Origin: Dermabacteraceae bacterium TAE3-ERU5
Lineage (GTDB): Bacteria > Actinomycetota > Actinomycetes > Actinomycetales > Dermabacteraceae
Reading direction: 5' to 3'
NCBI GenBank assembly: GCA_019218375.1
Contig: JAHUUK010000007.1
Location: forward strand, 1 to 64,000
Length of the DNA stretch: 64,000 nucleotides
The position numbers were made by a program, and so were the translations under genes. Under the pieces are notes generated by a model, which was given only the letters and a program-made list of their open reading frames with translations, was not told where the DNA came from and searched no databases. Below are positions 33,715 to 42,840 of this stretch, piece by piece (positions within the stretch are counted from its first letter, which is position 1; every line of letters starts with the position of its first letter).

Positions 33715-36180
33715 ATGCCCTCCCTGTTTGACGACCTCTCCCTGCCGGACAACCTGGCCCACCTGGGCCAGGAGCCGGAAGACGACGGCTGGCAGTCGCC
33801 GGAAGAAGAATGGCTACCGCCGGACGAACGTGATTCTTTTGTTGGCGCCGGTCAGCGAATCGCGTCTCTGGTAGAGGGCCTGAACGGCCCGCAGCGAGAG
33901 GCCGTCGAACACAGGGGTGGCCCGCTGCTCATCGTGGCGGGCGCGGGATCGGGAAAGACCCGCGTCCTCACCCACCGGATCGCCCACCTCCTGGCCACCG
34001 GCGAAGCCTACGCCGGGCAGATCCTCGCGATCACCTTCACCAACAAGGCTGCCGCGGAAATGAAGGAAAGGGTGGCCGCCCTGGTGGGGCCGGAGGCTCG
34101 CCACATGTGGGTTTCCACCTTCCACTCCGCCTGCGTGCGCATCCTGCGGGCCGAAGCCGCCGCGCTCGACATGCGCAGCACCTTCACCATTTACGATTCC
34201 GCCGACTCCCTGCGGCTGATCACGTCCATCTGCAAAGACCTGAACGTAGACAGCAAGCAGCATCCGCCGCGCGCCATCTCCTCCCGCATCTCAAGCCTGA
34301 AAAACGACCTCGTCAGCAGCGATGACTACGTGGCCGAGGCCGAGAAGGCGAAGAACCCGTTCGAGCGGGTGCTTTCTCGCATCTACAGCCAGTACCAGGA
34401 ACGCCTGCACCAGGCCAACGCGGTAGATTTCGACGACCTGATCGGCCTGGTCGTGCACCTATTTAGGCAGCACCCGGCAATCGCGGAAAACTACCGCCGC
34501 CGCTTCCCGCACGTGCTGGTGGACGAATACCAGGACACCAACCACGCCCAGTACGCCCTGATCCGCGAACTAATCGGCCCCAGCCCGGACGTAGACCTGA
34601 CCGTGGTGGGCGATTCCGACCAGTCGATCTACGCCTTCCGTGGCGCGACGATCCGCAACATCGTCGAATTCGAGGAAGACTACCCCGGCGCACGCACCAT
34701 CGTTTTGGAACAGAACTACCGTTCCACCCAAAACATCCTCAGCGCCGCCAACGCCGTTATCTCCGTTAATCAGGGCCGCCGCAAAAAGAACCTCTGGACC
34801 GATCACGGCGAGGGCGAAAAAATCACCCTCTACGTGGCCGACGACGACCGCGGAGAAGCCCGCTACATCTGCCAGCAGATAGACGCCCTGCTGGACGAGG
34901 GGCGCAAAGCCGGAGAGGTGGCGGTGTTCTACCGCGCCAACGCGCAATCGCGCGCCCTCGAAGACCAGCTGCTGCGCGTCGGTATCCCCTACAAGGTGGT
35001 AGGCGGCACCCGCTTCTACGAACGCCGCGAAGTCAAGGACGCGATCGCCTACCTGCGGGTGCTGCTCAACCCCGACGACGAAATCAACCTGCGCCGCATC
35101 CTGAACGTGCCCAAGCGCGGCATCGGGGACAGGGCGGAGGCCGCGATAGCGGTCTACGCCGAACAGCAACGCATCGGATTCGCGCAGGCGCTCGCCGCCG
35201 CCGAACACGCCCCCGGCCTCGCCACCCGCTCCCTCGGCGCGATCCGCAAGTTCAACGAACTCATTGCGCAGCTGCGCGAAAAACTACGCGAGGGCGTCGG
35301 CCCCTCCGAACTGTTGGATGAGATTCTGCGCAGCAGCGGCTACTACGCAAGCCTGCAAAACAGCGACGATCCGCAGGACGAATCCCGGCTGGAAAACCTG
35401 GCCGAACTGGTTTCCGTGGCGGCAGAGTTCGAGGATCAGCTTCGCGCGGCAGAGGCCGCCGCGAGCGAATTCGCCGGTGAAGAAGAAAACGAAGACGAAC
35501 TGGGGCCGGTAGCGCAGTTCCTGGAAAAGGTTTCCCTGGTGGCCGACTCCGACCAGATTCCAGGGGAAGAAGAACAGTACGTCACCCTGATGACGCTCCA
35601 TACCGCGAAGGGCCTGGAGTTCCCGGTCGTGTTCCTGACCGGCATGGAGGACGGCACGTTCCCGCACCAGCGCAGCCTGGCCGATCCGCAGCAGCTCGAG
35701 GAAGAGCGCCGACTGGCATACGTCGGCCTTACCCGCGCACGCCAGCGGCTCTTCATCACCCGCGCGCAGATGCGCAGCGCCTGGGGCGGTACGCAGTTCT
35801 TCCCGGCCTCACGCTTCCTGGAAGATATCCCGGAGGAAACGCTGCACGTGGCACGCGCCGGAGGCTCGTCCTACGGCGGCAGCTACGGCGGCTACGGTGA
35901 ACAGCAGGCCCGGCGCGGCCCGTCGGTCACCGGCGTCACCCCCGGTTTTGGCAGGCGCGACGTCTCGCGCCCCTCGTTCGGCTCCGGCCGCCCCGCCAAG
36001 CGCGCCGACGCGATAGTTTCGCTCGCGGTCGGCGATCGCGTGACGCACGATTCGTTCGGCATGGGGACAGTCGCCGCCGTTAGCGGTCAGGGAGAAAAGA
36101 CCCAGGTTGAGGTCGTGTTCCGGGAACCTCACGGGCGAAAGCGCCTGCTGCTGCGCTACGCGCCGCTGACCAAGCTGTAG
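33715..36180 (+). CDS. pcrA: ATP-dependent DNA helicase PcrA/UvrD
   Basis: 821 aa. A 3'-5' SF1A helicase for nucleotide-excision repair and replication restart. An acidic N-terminal extension of about 55 residues precedes the Q motif LNGPQREAV. Motif I is GAGSGKTRVLTHRI, motif II VDEYQDTNHAQY, motif III VGDSDQSIYAFRGA, motif IV EQNYRST, motif V TLHTAKGLEFPVVF and motif VI EERRLAYVGLTRARQRL. The C-terminal part holds a Gly/Tyr/Ser-rich linker and then a Tudor-like RNA-polymerase-binding domain (GDRVTHDSFGMGTVAAV) as in PcrA. A strong terminator follows at 36218-36256. Confidence 0.96.
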   Translation: MPSLFDDLSLPDNLAHLGQEPEDDGWQSPEEEWLPPDERDSFVGAGQRIASLVEGLNGPQREAVEHRGGPLLIVAGAGSGKTRVLTHRIAHLLATGEAYAGQILAITFTNKAAAEMKERVAALVGPEARHMWVSTFHSACVRILRAEAAALDMRSTFTIYDSADSLRLITSICKDLNVDSKQHPPRAISSRISSLKNDLVSSDDYVAEAEKAKNPFERVLSRIYSQYQERLHQANAVDFDDLIGLVVHLFRQHPAIAENYRRRFPHVLVDEYQDTNHAQYALIRELIGPSPDVDLTVVGDSDQSIYAFRGATIRNIVEFEEDYPGARTIVLEQNYRSTQNILSAANAVISVNQGRRKKNLWTDHGEGEKITLYVADDDRGEARYICQQIDALLDEGRKAGEVAVFYRANAQSRALEDQLLRVGIPYKVVGGTRFYERREVKDAIAYLRVLLNPDDEINLRRILNVPKRGIGDRAEAAIAVYAEQQRIGFAQALAAAEHAPGLATRSLGAIRKFNELIAQLREKLREGVGPSELLDEILRSSGYYASLQNSDDPQDESRLENLAELVSVAAEFEDQLRAAEAAASEFAGEEENEDELGPVAQFLEKVSLVADSDQIPGEEEQYVTLMTLHTAKGLEFPVVFLTGMEDGTFPHQRSLADPQQLEEERRLAYVGLTRARQRLFITRAQMRSAWGGTQFFPASRFLEDIPEETLHVARAGGSSYGGSYGGYGEQQARRGPSVTGVTPGFGRRDVSRPSFGSGRPAKRADAIVSLAVGDRVTHDSFGMGTVAAVSGQGEKTQVEVVFREPHGRKRLLLRYAPLTKL

Positions 36181-36217
36181 CAGTTACGGCGCGCAGAAAC
36201 ATATAGGGGCCAAATAT

Positions 36218-36256
36218 GCAGGGGCCGCCCCGGTGTCATACCTGGGCGGCCCCTGT
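36218..36256. terminator. Terminator between pcrA and the UMF1 transporter
   Basis: CAGGGGCCGCCC (36219-36230) pairs with GGGCGGCCCCTG (36244-36255) between convergent genes. Confidence 0.75.
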
Positions 36257-36274
36257 ATCGCGTTTGCGTGCGGG

Positions 36275-37672
36275 TCAGGCCTCCTGCTGCTCCCGCTTGG
36301 CGCGCTGGTGCGAGCCGTGGCCGTCCTCACCGAGCTTGATCAGGGAGAACATGGCCAGGCCCACGGCCATGACCACCATGATGCCGACGATGCCCATGCG
36401 GGTCGCGCCGAAGAGTGAGACGGTGATCGCGAATGCGGAGGTGCCGAGGAACCCGAGCGCGCGCCCCGTGGTGGCGTAGAGGCCGAAGTCTTCGGTTTCG
36501 TGTCCCGGCAGGGAAAGGCGGGTGAGCAGGGTGCGAGAGGCCGACTGGATCGGGCCGACGAAGAAGCTCAGCATGAGGCCACCGACCCAGAACATGGCCT
36601 TCGCGTCGATAGCCAGAATCATGATGCCGACGGCGAGGATGGAGACGAGGCCGCCGATGATCACGATGCGGGGGCCGAGCAGATCGTCGATCTTGCCGCC
36701 CAGGTAGACGCCGAAGCCGGCCACCAGGTTGGCGGCGATGCCGAACAGGATGGTTTCGGTGGTGTCGAAGCCGTAGGCGGCCGCCGCGATGACGCCTGCC
36801 AGGCTGAAGATCGCACCTAGGCCGTCGCGGTAGACGGCCGAAGCGATCAGGTACTTCAGGGTCACCGGCTCCTCGCGCGCCATGCGCTTGAGGTGCCTTG
36901 CGATCTGTACGTAGCCATCGATGGCGTTCCAGGACGGGGCGTTCGGGTCCTTGGGGGAGGCAGGAGCGCGCAGCATCAGCGGCAGGGTGAACACCAAAAT
37001 CCATACCGCCACGAAAATCGGGATAGCGCGCAGGTTCCAGGATTCGTCGGTAGTGATACCGAGCAGGCCGTCGTTCGGCATGACGAAGCCGATGAGCACC
37101 AGCACCAGGCAGATGATGGAACCGAAGTAGCCGAGCGCCCAGGCATTGCCGGAAACGCGGCCACGGTTGTTTTCGTCGGAAATCTGCGGCAGCACGGAGT
37201 TTGAGAAAACCGCCGCGAGTTCGGAAAACACGAGCGCGAGCGAGATCAGGATGCAGCCCGCCAACAGATACGAGGGATGCGGCGCAATGAAAGCCATCAG
37301 CGCGATGCTGCCCGCCGTGCCGATGGTGAACAGGTTAAGGAACACGTTGCGCATGCCGCCCGTGTCGGCCAACCCACCCAGCAGGGGTGCGAGAAGCGCG
37401 ATCAGCAGGGAGCCGACCATCTGGCTGGTGGCGAGGGTGGTGGAGGCGCTGTCTTTGGCGGCGGTGATCGCCTCCGGGTCCGTCAGCCCCGCGGTAGAGA
37501 CGGCGTTCGTTAGGTAGGTGACGAAAACGAACGTCAGGATCACCGAATTGAATGCTGAGATCCCCCAGTCCCACAGGCCAAATGCACGCACCTGACGCTT
37601 AACCACGGGATCGTTCGGATCGACCTCGGGCAGGCTCGGGGCGGACGAAAAGGGGGGTGTTGCCATCGACAT
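36275..37672 (-). CDS. UMF1/Atg22-type MFS transporter
   Basis: 465 aa from ATG 37672. After a short polar head the sequence runs FGLWDWGISAFNSVILTFVF, the conserved WDW(A)xSAxxS segment that marks the UMF1 family, then about twelve membrane helices. A DDLLGPRIVIIGG loop follows the central cytoplasmic segment. Some members export amino acids or pteridines; the substrate here is unknown. The -10 TAAAGT (37680-37685) lies seven bases before ATG 37672; the alternative GTG at 37681 overlaps the hexamer and is rejected. Monocistronic. Confidence 0.78.
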   Translation of the reverse strand: MSMATPPFSSAPSLPEVDPNDPVVKRQVRAFGLWDWGISAFNSVILTFVFVTYLTNAVSTAGLTDPEAITAAKDSASTTLATSQMVGSLLIALLAPLLGGLADTGGMRNVFLNLFTIGTAGSIALMAFIAPHPSYLLAGCILISLALVFSELAAVFSNSVLPQISDENNRGRVSGNAWALGYFGSIICLVLVLIGFVMPNDGLLGITTDESWNLRAIPIFVAVWILVFTLPLMLRAPASPKDPNAPSWNAIDGYVQIARHLKRMAREEPVTLKYLIASAVYRDGLGAIFSLAGVIAAAAYGFDTTETILFGIAANLVAGFGVYLGGKIDDLLGPRIVIIGGLVSILAVGIMILAIDAKAMFWVGGLMLSFFVGPIQSASRTLLTRLSLPGHETEDFGLYATTGRALGFLGTSAFAITVSLFGATRMGIVGIMVVMAVGLAMFSLIKLGEDGHGSHQRAKREQQEA

Positions 37673-37679
37673 AGTGCTC

Positions 37680-37685
37680 ACTTTA
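37680..37685 (-). promoter_or_regulatory. -10 element of the UMF1 gene
   Basis: TAAAGT, seven bases before ATG 37672 on the minus strand. Confidence 0.5.
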
Positions 37686-37782
37686 CGTTGCGGGGGGCTA
37701 ATTACCCGGTAGTAAGTGGAGCCTATTTAGTTAACGAAAAGGTTAATTATTTTGGCTCCGAGGGTGGTACACGGGCAGCGAA

Positions 37783-37812
37783 CGGGCGGGCAAGGAAGAG
37801 CTTGCCCGCCCG
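37783..37812 (-). terminator. Hairpin after fhs
   Basis: CGGGCGGGCAAG (37783-37794) pairs with CTTGCCCGCCCG (37801-37812), six-base loop. No T-run on the fhs side. Confidence 0.6.
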
Positions 37813-37832
37813 AAAACGCGTTCCTAAATCAC

Positions 37833-39506
37833 CTAGAACAGGCCGATGGCCTGCCCGTTTTCATCCACGCCCATGCGTAGCGCGGCGGGCTCCTTGGGGA
37901 GCCCCGGCATCGTCATAATCGATCCCGTGATGGCGACCACAAACCCGGCGCCCAGCTTCGGCACCAGATCGCGCACGTGCAGGGTGTGCCCGCTCGGCGC
38001 GCCGCGCAGCGACTGATCGTCGGAGAACGAATACTGAGTCTTCGCCACGCAGACCGGCAGCCGGTCCCAGCCGTGCTTCTTGAGCTGGCGCAGTTTCAGC
38101 GGCGCGCTGTCGGTGAACTGCACCCCGTCCGCACCGTAGACCTCGCGGGCCAGGGTGTTCAGCGAAGCCTCCACGCCCTCGGCCGGATCGTACAGGTGGC
38201 GGAAATCGTGCTTTTGGGCGGCCACCTCAAGCACCTGGTCGGCGAGTTCCAGGCCGCCCTCGCCACCCTTGGCCCAGACCTCGGTCAGGGCCGCGCGCAC
38301 TCCGCGCTCGCGGCACCAGTTCAGCAGCGCATCCAGCTCCGCCTCGGTATCGCTCGGGAAACGATTCACGGCAACCACCGGCTCCAGGCCAAACTTGCCC
38401 ACCGTTTCCAGGTGGCGCGCCAGGTTCGCGGTGCCCTCCAACATGGCGGGCACGTTTTCCTGCGTCAGTTCGTCCTTCGCCACGCCGCCGTGATGCTTGA
38501 GCGCGCGCACCGTGGCCACCACAACCACCGCATCGGGAGCGAAATCCCCGTAGCGGGCCTTAATGTCCAGGAACTTCTCCGCGCCCAGGTCAGCACCGAA
38601 GCCGGCCTCGGTAACCACCGTGTCGGCCAGGCCCCGCGCCAGGTTGGTGGCGCGAATGCTGTTGCAGCCGTGCGCGATGTTCGCAAACGGGCCGCCGTGC
38701 ACCAGCGCCGGAGTGCCGCCCAGAGTCTGCACCAGGTTCGGGTTGATCGCGTCCTTCAGTAGCAGGGTGAGCGCACCCTCCACCTTGAGGTCCTTCACCT
38801 GCACCGGGGTGCGGTCGTAGCGGTAGCCGATCAGGATTTCCCCGAGACGCCGCTGCAGATCGTTGATATCGCTGGCCAGGCAGAGCACCGCCATGATCTC
38901 GGAGGCCACGGTGATGTCGAAGCCGTCCTCGCGCGGCACGCCCTGTAAAGGCCCGCCGAGGCCCACGGTGACGTGGCGCAGCGCCCGGTCGTTGATGTCC
39001 ACCACGCGCTTCCAGGTGATGCGGCGCGGGTCCAGTCCCAGTTCGTTGCCCTGGTGCAGGTGGTTATCGATCAGGGCCGACAGGGTGTTGTTCGCCGCGG
39101 TGATCGCGTGCAGATCCCCGGTGAAGTGCAGGTTGATGTCCTCCATCGGCACCACCTGGGCGTGGCCGCCGCCTGCCGCACCGCCCTTGATGCCCATGAC
39201 GGGGCCGAGCGAGGGCTCTCGCAGCGCCACCATCGTGTTCCTGCCGCGCAGGTTCAGGGCGTCGGCCAGGCCGACGGTAACGGTGGACTTGCCTTCGCCC
39301 GCCGGGGTGGGGGAGATAGCGGTGACCAGCACCAGGGAACCGGCGCGGGAACTTGCCGAGGTGGCCAGTTCCGCGTCTACTTTGGCCTTGGTCTTGCCGT
39401 AGGGAATTAGGGCTTCGGCGGGGATTCCCGCACGTTCAGCGATTTCGGTAATGGGGCGGACATCCGCCGCCTGGGCGATAGCTAGATCGGGGTTTTCGTG
39501 ACTCAT
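37833..39506 (-). CDS. fhs: Formate-tetrahydrofolate ligase
   Basis: 557 aa. It makes 10-formyl-THF from formate, THF and ATP, feeding purine and Met-tRNA formylation pathways. The P-loop [18 protein letters not shown] lies near residue 65. [31 protein letters not shown] and the C-terminal [16 protein letters not shown] are characteristic. The ATG has GAGGAGCCC upstream, so unlike many neighbours it uses a normal leader. Formate for this enzyme could come from pyruvate formate-lyase, which is not in the window. Confidence 0.95.
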   Translation of the reverse strand: MSHENPDLAIAQAADVRPITEIAERAGIPAEALIPYGKTKAKVDAELATSASSRAGSLVLVTAISPTPAGEGKSTVTVGLADALNLRGRNTMVALREPSLGPVMGIKGGAAGGGHAQVVPMEDINLHFTGDLHAITAANNTLSALIDNHLHQGNELGLDPRRITWKRVVDINDRALRHVTVGLGGPLQGVPREDGFDITVASEIMAVLCLASDINDLQRRLGEILIGYRYDRTPVQVKDLKVEGALTLLLKDAINPNLVQTLGGTPALVHGGPFANIAHGCNSIRATNLARGLADTVVTEAGFGADLGAEKFLDIKARYGDFAPDAVVVVATVRALKHHGGVAKDELTQENVPAMLEGTANLARHLETVGKFGLEPVVAVNRFPSDTEAELDALLNWCRERGVRAALTEVWAKGGEGGLELADQVLEVAAQKHDFRHLYDPAEGVEASLNTLAREVYGADGVQFTDSAPLKLRQLKKHGWDRLPVCVAKTQYSFSDDQSLRGAPSGHTLHVRDLVPKLGAGFVVAITGSIMTMPGLPKEPAALRMGVDENGQAIGLF

Positions 39507-39625
39507 CTGGGCTCCTCGCTACGGGGGTGTGACCCAGCATACGCGAGGGGTGCGGCTGTGCCCTGAAAGATCGTAAAACTGGCGCGCCGCTATGCGGGGC
39601 TAACGAATGGTGCTAACGAATGGGA

Positions 39626-40255
39626 CTACCGCAACGGTGAGGAGGCGCGGGCGGTGTGGGTTTTGCTTAGCGAGCGCAGAGCGCGCTGGATCATTAGGAA
39701 CAGGAATACCGCCGCGACCACCAGGACTATTCCGAGCAGCGCCGCAAGCAGCGGGGCCATCACCGCAGCCACCACCAACACTAGGGCGGCGGCGTCCTCG
39801 CCCAGACTGCGCAGCACCTGGCTTATCGGCTCCGGCAAGATAGCGGTCATTCCGGCCGTGACGGCGCCCTTGCCAATGCTGACGGGGGCTGCTGCGCCGC
39901 CACCGAGCAGGGCCGTCACAACGGCCATCGTCGGCCCCGCCTCCGCCCCGAGCTGGGCCCCCAGCAGCGCGCCGAGGATCGGGCGCAAGAACTGGTTAAT
40001 CGCCTCCATCGGCAGGTTAATGCCCAGGATCTTATCGATCACCAGATCAGCGAAGGCCAGCGCGCCGCTGATTCCCAGGACCCAGGGGTTGGCGATCGTT
40101 TCGGGAATGCTGCCTGCGGTGCTTTGCAAAAACTCCGGCCCGTAGGCGGGGACGGCCATGCCGAACGCGGCAAGCATGAACGCGGTGAAATAGGGGCGTA
40201 GCCCGGCTGCGGAACCGACGCCGATAGCCATGAGAGAAGCGGTGAGCGGGGACAA
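39626..40255 (-). CDS. DUF4126 family membrane protein
   Basis: 209 aa from TTG 40255, which has GGAGG five bases upstream; the frame continues upstream through a G-rich, Pro-coding stretch that is not believable protein. The first helix reads LTASLMAIGVGSAAGLRPYF, the conserved head of DUF4126, and several further hydrophobic helices follow, ending in a basic tail. Function unknown. Confidence 0.75.
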   Translation of the reverse strand: MSPLTASLMAIGVGSAAGLRPYFTAFMLAAFGMAVPAYGPEFLQSTAGSIPETIANPWVLGISGALAFADLVIDKILGINLPMEAINQFLRPILGALLGAQLGAEAGPTMAVVTALLGGGAAAPVSIGKGAVTAGMTAILPEPISQVLRSLGEDAAALVLVVAAVMAPLLAALLGIVLVVAAVFLFLMIQRALRSLSKTHTARASSPLR

Positions 40256-40267
40256 GCGGGCCTCCAA

Positions 40268-40538
40268 ACTGAGTGATCCTGTTTTTACAGGATAGTGCCG
40301 GACTGGGAGGGGCGAGGGTTTCCCTGTGCGTTCTGCCGGGCGTTTACCGGCTTGCCTTGCCGGGGCGGGGACTGGGGCTGGGGAAAGGGGGACTGGGAGA
40401 AATGACGGGGAACGGGAGGGGGGGGGAGAGAAGGAGTAGGAGAGGGGCAACGGGGGAGGCGAGGGGGAAAGGGGCAGCGGGAAGGTGGGGGAGAGAGAAC
40501 GGAGAGGTGAGGGGAACGCGGGAAGGAGTGGCAAGGAG
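40268..40538 (+). other. G/A-rich intergenic stretch
   Basis: The plus strand is dominated by runs of G separated by A (for example GGGGCGGGGACTGGGGCTG and nearby runs of nine G). It is open in one minus frame only because the complement codes for Pro and Ser. No gene is seen. Several G-quadruplex-like clusters could form on the plus strand. Confidence 0.7.
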
Positions 40539-40674
40539 TGACGTTGAGGTGCACTAAGTGCTGTTCACCCCCACCCCTTTACGTTTGGGTGCACTAAACG
40601 CTGCGAAAACGCGGTTTAACCCCCAAGAAGTGCACCCAAACGTAAGGCACAACCAAAACTGCACCTGAGCGTCA
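40539..40674 (+). repeat. 136-bp intergenic nested-palindrome repeat, copy 2
   Basis: Begins TGACGTTGAGGTGCAC and ends with the complementary TGCACCTGAGCGTCA. The inner pair is TTACGTTTGGGTGCACT against AGTGCACCCAAACGTAA. It is almost identical to copy 3, which lies 650 bases on in the opposite orientation. Confidence 0.88.
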
Positions 40675-40824
40675 CGTCAATGTCTAGGGTCGGGAAACGG
40701 GGGGGGGGCGGTGCGCGCGAAAAGGGATGCGCTAGTGCCTTAGGTATGAGGGCGAAGGCTGAGGCGTCGCGGAGAAGGATGAGGCATCGGGGGAAAGGCG
40801 GGGGATGGCCGGTTTTTGGGCAAA

Positions 40825-40862
40825 AGAAAACCCCCGCGATGTAGAAGCTACGCGAGGGGGTT
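40825..40862 (-). terminator. Terminator of tRNA-Phe
   Basis: On the minus strand AACCCCCTCGCG and CGCGGGGGTT form a stem, followed by TTTTCTTTT. Confidence 0.85.
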
Positions 40863-40865
40863 CAG

Positions 40866-40938
40866 TGGCTCCGACCGGCGTCGATCCGGTGACCTTTCGA
40901 TTTTCAGTCGAACGCTCTACCAACTGAGCTACAGAGCC
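40866..40938 (-). tRNA. tRNA-Phe (GAA)
   Basis: 73 nt on the minus strand. Acceptor arm GGCTCTG with CGGAGCC (one G-U), D arm GTAGCTCAGTTGGTAGAGC, anticodon stem TTCGA/TCGAA with loop CTGAAAA, T loop GGATCGACGCC region. The anticodon GAA reads Phe. CCA is not encoded. Confidence 0.95.
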
Positions 40939-40963
40939 GTGCTCGCCGTGGCGAACAAAGAAA

Positions 40964-40991
40964 ACTCTACACGACTCACAGGCGGAGACAA
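40964..40991 (-). promoter_or_regulatory. Promoter of tRNA-Phe
   Basis: -35 TTGTCT (40986-40991), a 16-base spacer and -10 TAGAGT (40964-40969) on the minus strand. Confidence 0.55.
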
Positions 40992-41325
40992 AACTCGTGT
41001 GACGCATATAAATAATCGCCGCGCGGTAACGCCGAAACCTGGGACGTGAGCGAGCGAAGCTGCTGGGCGGATTGGGTGGGCAGGGGGTGAAACGGAGGTG
41101 GCGGTGTGCAGAGAAAACGCACGACAAAGCGCGGCGAAAGAGGCGTTGCGGTGATGGTGTAACGAGTTGAGAAGAAGGTGCGAGGGAATGAGGGGTGTTA
41201 GGGGAAGGTTGTGAGGAGGAAGTGGAGATGGGGTGTTAGGGGAAGGGGGCGAGGGGTATGGCGCGGGTGGATATGGGCATGGGCATGGGCATGGATGTGG
41301 GCGTGGGTGAGAGAGGCGTGGGGGG
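40992..41325. other. G-rich intergenic stretch without a gene
   Basis: Plus strand rich in G. A 17-base direct repeat starting GGGGTGTTAGGGG occurs twice within 50 bases, and the hexamer ATGGGC is repeated three times at 41273-41294. No ORF with a ribosome site was found. Confidence 0.6.
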
Positions 41326-41461
41326 TTACGTTTAGGTGCAGTTTTGGTTGCCCCTTACGTTTGGGTGCACTTCTTGGGGGTTAAACCGCGTTTTCGCAGC
41401 GTTTAGTGCACCCAAACGTAAGGGTGTGGGGGTAAACAGCACTTAGTGCACCTCAACGTGA
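41326..41461 (-). repeat. 136-bp intergenic nested-palindrome repeat, copy 3 (inverted)
   Basis: Read on the minus strand it begins TCACGTTGAGGTGCACT and matches copy 2 nearly base for base, including the core CTGCGAAAACGCGGTTTAAC. With copy 2 it brackets the tRNA-Phe gene as a large inverted repeat. Confidence 0.88.
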
Positions 41462-41499
41462 GAGTGGGCGGGAGGCGGGCGCCTACCCGGTGGCGCAGG

Positions 41500-41588
41500 C
41501 TGGAAAAGACTCTGCGGGCCGGAAGAGATTCTGTGGGCTGGAAGAGATTCTGTGGGCTGGAAAAGATTCTGTGGGCCAGAAAAGATTT
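41500..41588 (+). repeat. 19-bp tandem repeat, 4.7 units
   Basis: Units begin CTGGAAAAGACTCTGCGGG and differ at two or three positions: 41500-41518, 41519-41537, 41538-41556, 41557-41575 and a partial unit to 41588. It lies between repeat copy 3 and the tRNA-Asp terminator and has no coding frame with a start signal. Confidence 0.85.
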
Positions 41589-41666
41589 AGGGGAGAGCGC
41601 GGAGCAGCCTGAGGGTGACGCGGCGGGGAGAGCGTGGGGCGGCGTGCGGGGAACGCAGCGGGCAAC

Positions 41667-41699
41667 GAAAACGCCCCGAACTTTCGTTCGGGGCGTTTT
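41667..41699 (-). terminator. Terminator of tRNA-Asp
   Basis: AAAACGCCCCGAAC pairs with GTTCGGGGCGTTTT around TTTC, a 14-bp stem with A and T flanks; it serves tRNA-Asp on the minus strand. Confidence 0.9.
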
Positions 41700-41706
41700 C
41701 TGTCAG

Positions 41707-41780
41707 CGACCCTGACCGGGCTTGAACCGGCGACCTCCGCCGTGACAGGGCGGCACTCTAACCAACTGAGCTACAGGGCC
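41707..41780 (-). tRNA. tRNA-Asp (GTC)
   Basis: 74 nt on the minus strand. Acceptor GGCCCTG with CAGGGTC, D arm GTAGCTCAGTTGGTTAGAG, anticodon stem CCGCC/GGCGG with loop CTGTCAC, T arm GCCGGTTCAAGCCCGGT. Anticodon GTC reads Asp. CCA is not encoded; the discriminator is G. Confidence 0.95.
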
Positions 41781-41814
41781 TTTCTTGCTTCGCGATCTCT
41801 CGCTTGCCTGATCA

Positions 41815-41842
41815 ATATTACAGGGTTTTTGCGGCGCTGCAA
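41815..41842 (-). promoter_or_regulatory. Promoter of tRNA-Asp
   Basis: -35 TTGCAG (41837-41842), 16-base spacer, -10 TAATAT (41815-41820) on the minus strand, 35 bases before the mature 5' end. Confidence 0.6.
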
Positions 41843-41948
41843 ATTCGTGGAGCGTGACGCTGCTCACGAGCGATTCTCGGGCGGCGCTATCGCGCACCAA
41901 AACCTACGCTGAACAGCGATTTTGCTTTATCGAAATGGTGTTGCCGGG

Positions 41949-42821
41949 CTAAACCTTGCCGATTTCCAGCTTCTTTTCGGCCTGGAACTCCTGCTCTATG
42001 CGCCCGTACGCCCAGTACCCCGAAAGGGACAGGTTCTCTTTCGGCAGTTCCAGGCGGCTTGCGAGTTTGCGAATGGGCTTCATGGCTTCGCGCTCCCCGT
42101 GGGCGAACACCGCGATGTCGGCCACCGTTAGCTCCGGATCTGCGGATAGCTGCCGTTCGATGGCTTCTGCGAGCGCGTTAGAAAGTAGGAGGATGTCTTC
42201 TTCCGTGCGACCCGTGCCGGTGTTCCCTTCTAGCCAGATGATTTCGACGCCCTCCGGGTGGGCGAGTGGAATGCGTTCCTCTTCGCTGTTCGCTTCTATC
42301 AGCGCTACCCCGGACGCATCCTTGGGGAGGGCTTCCAGTGAGCGGGCGATGGCGGGGAGGGCCGAGGCGTCGCCTACGAAAGCGTGCCAGCGGGTTTCGG
42401 GACGGGGATAGTAGGCGCCGCCGGGGCCGACAAACTGCACCATGTCTCCAACCTTGCATGACTTGGCCCAGGGGCCGGCCACGCCGGCCTCGCCGTGGGT
42501 GACCAGGTCAATGGTGAGGGTCTGTGCCTCTTTATCTACCTGGCGCAGCGTGTATGTGCGGGTGATCGGCCATTCCTCGGCGGGTCGCTCCTTGCGTAGC
42601 GCCTCCGCATCAATCGGTTCGGTGAGCGGGGTGCCGTCGTGGGAGAACAGGAGTTTCACGTAGGCGTCGGTGCATTCGTTGTGCAGGATGTCTGAAAACT
42701 CATCGCCACCGGCAACGATGCGCACCATGTCCTTGGTGACCCAAACCTTTTCGAGGATGCGTAGATGATGGGTGGGGCGCTGCCCTTTCGGGGGGCGGGT
42801 GGGGCGCTTCGGATCCGACAT
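41949..42821 (-). CDS. Siderophore-interacting FAD-binding reductase (SIP family)
   Basis: 290 aa from ATG 42821, which has AAAGGGAG upstream; a start at 42848 in the same frame falls inside an operator-like palindrome. SIP proteins reduce ferric siderophores with a flavin to release iron in the cytoplasm. The FAD-binding ITRTYTLRQVD motif, the HGEAGVAGPWA segment, the NAD(P)H-domain GDASALPAIARSLEAL and the final SLSGYWAYGR are all seen. A DtxR-type box at 42841-42859 suggests iron repression. Confidence 0.88.
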   Translation of the reverse strand: MSDPKRPTRPPKGQRPTHHLRILEKVWVTKDMVRIVAGGDEFSDILHNECTDAYVKLLFSHDGTPLTEPIDAEALRKERPAEEWPITRTYTLRQVDKEAQTLTIDLVTHGEAGVAGPWAKSCKVGDMVQFVGPGGAYYPRPETRWHAFVGDASALPAIARSLEALPKDASGVALIEANSEEERIPLAHPEGVEIIWLEGNTGTGRTEEDILLLSNALAEAIERQLSADPELTVADIAVFAHGEREAMKPIRKLASRLELPKENLSLSGYWAYGRIEQEFQAEKKLEIGKV

Positions 42822-42840
42822 TGGCTCCCTTTCCGGTTGG

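Noticed and set aside
40256-40534. N-terminal Pro/Ser-rich extension of the DUF4126 gene
   Set aside because: The extension is only the complement of a G-rich stretch; a TTG with GGAGG five bases upstream at 40255 gives the normal DUF4126 start.
40539-41461. CRISPR array
   Set aside because: The repeats are long, palindromic, few and far apart, with no regular spacers and no cas genes.
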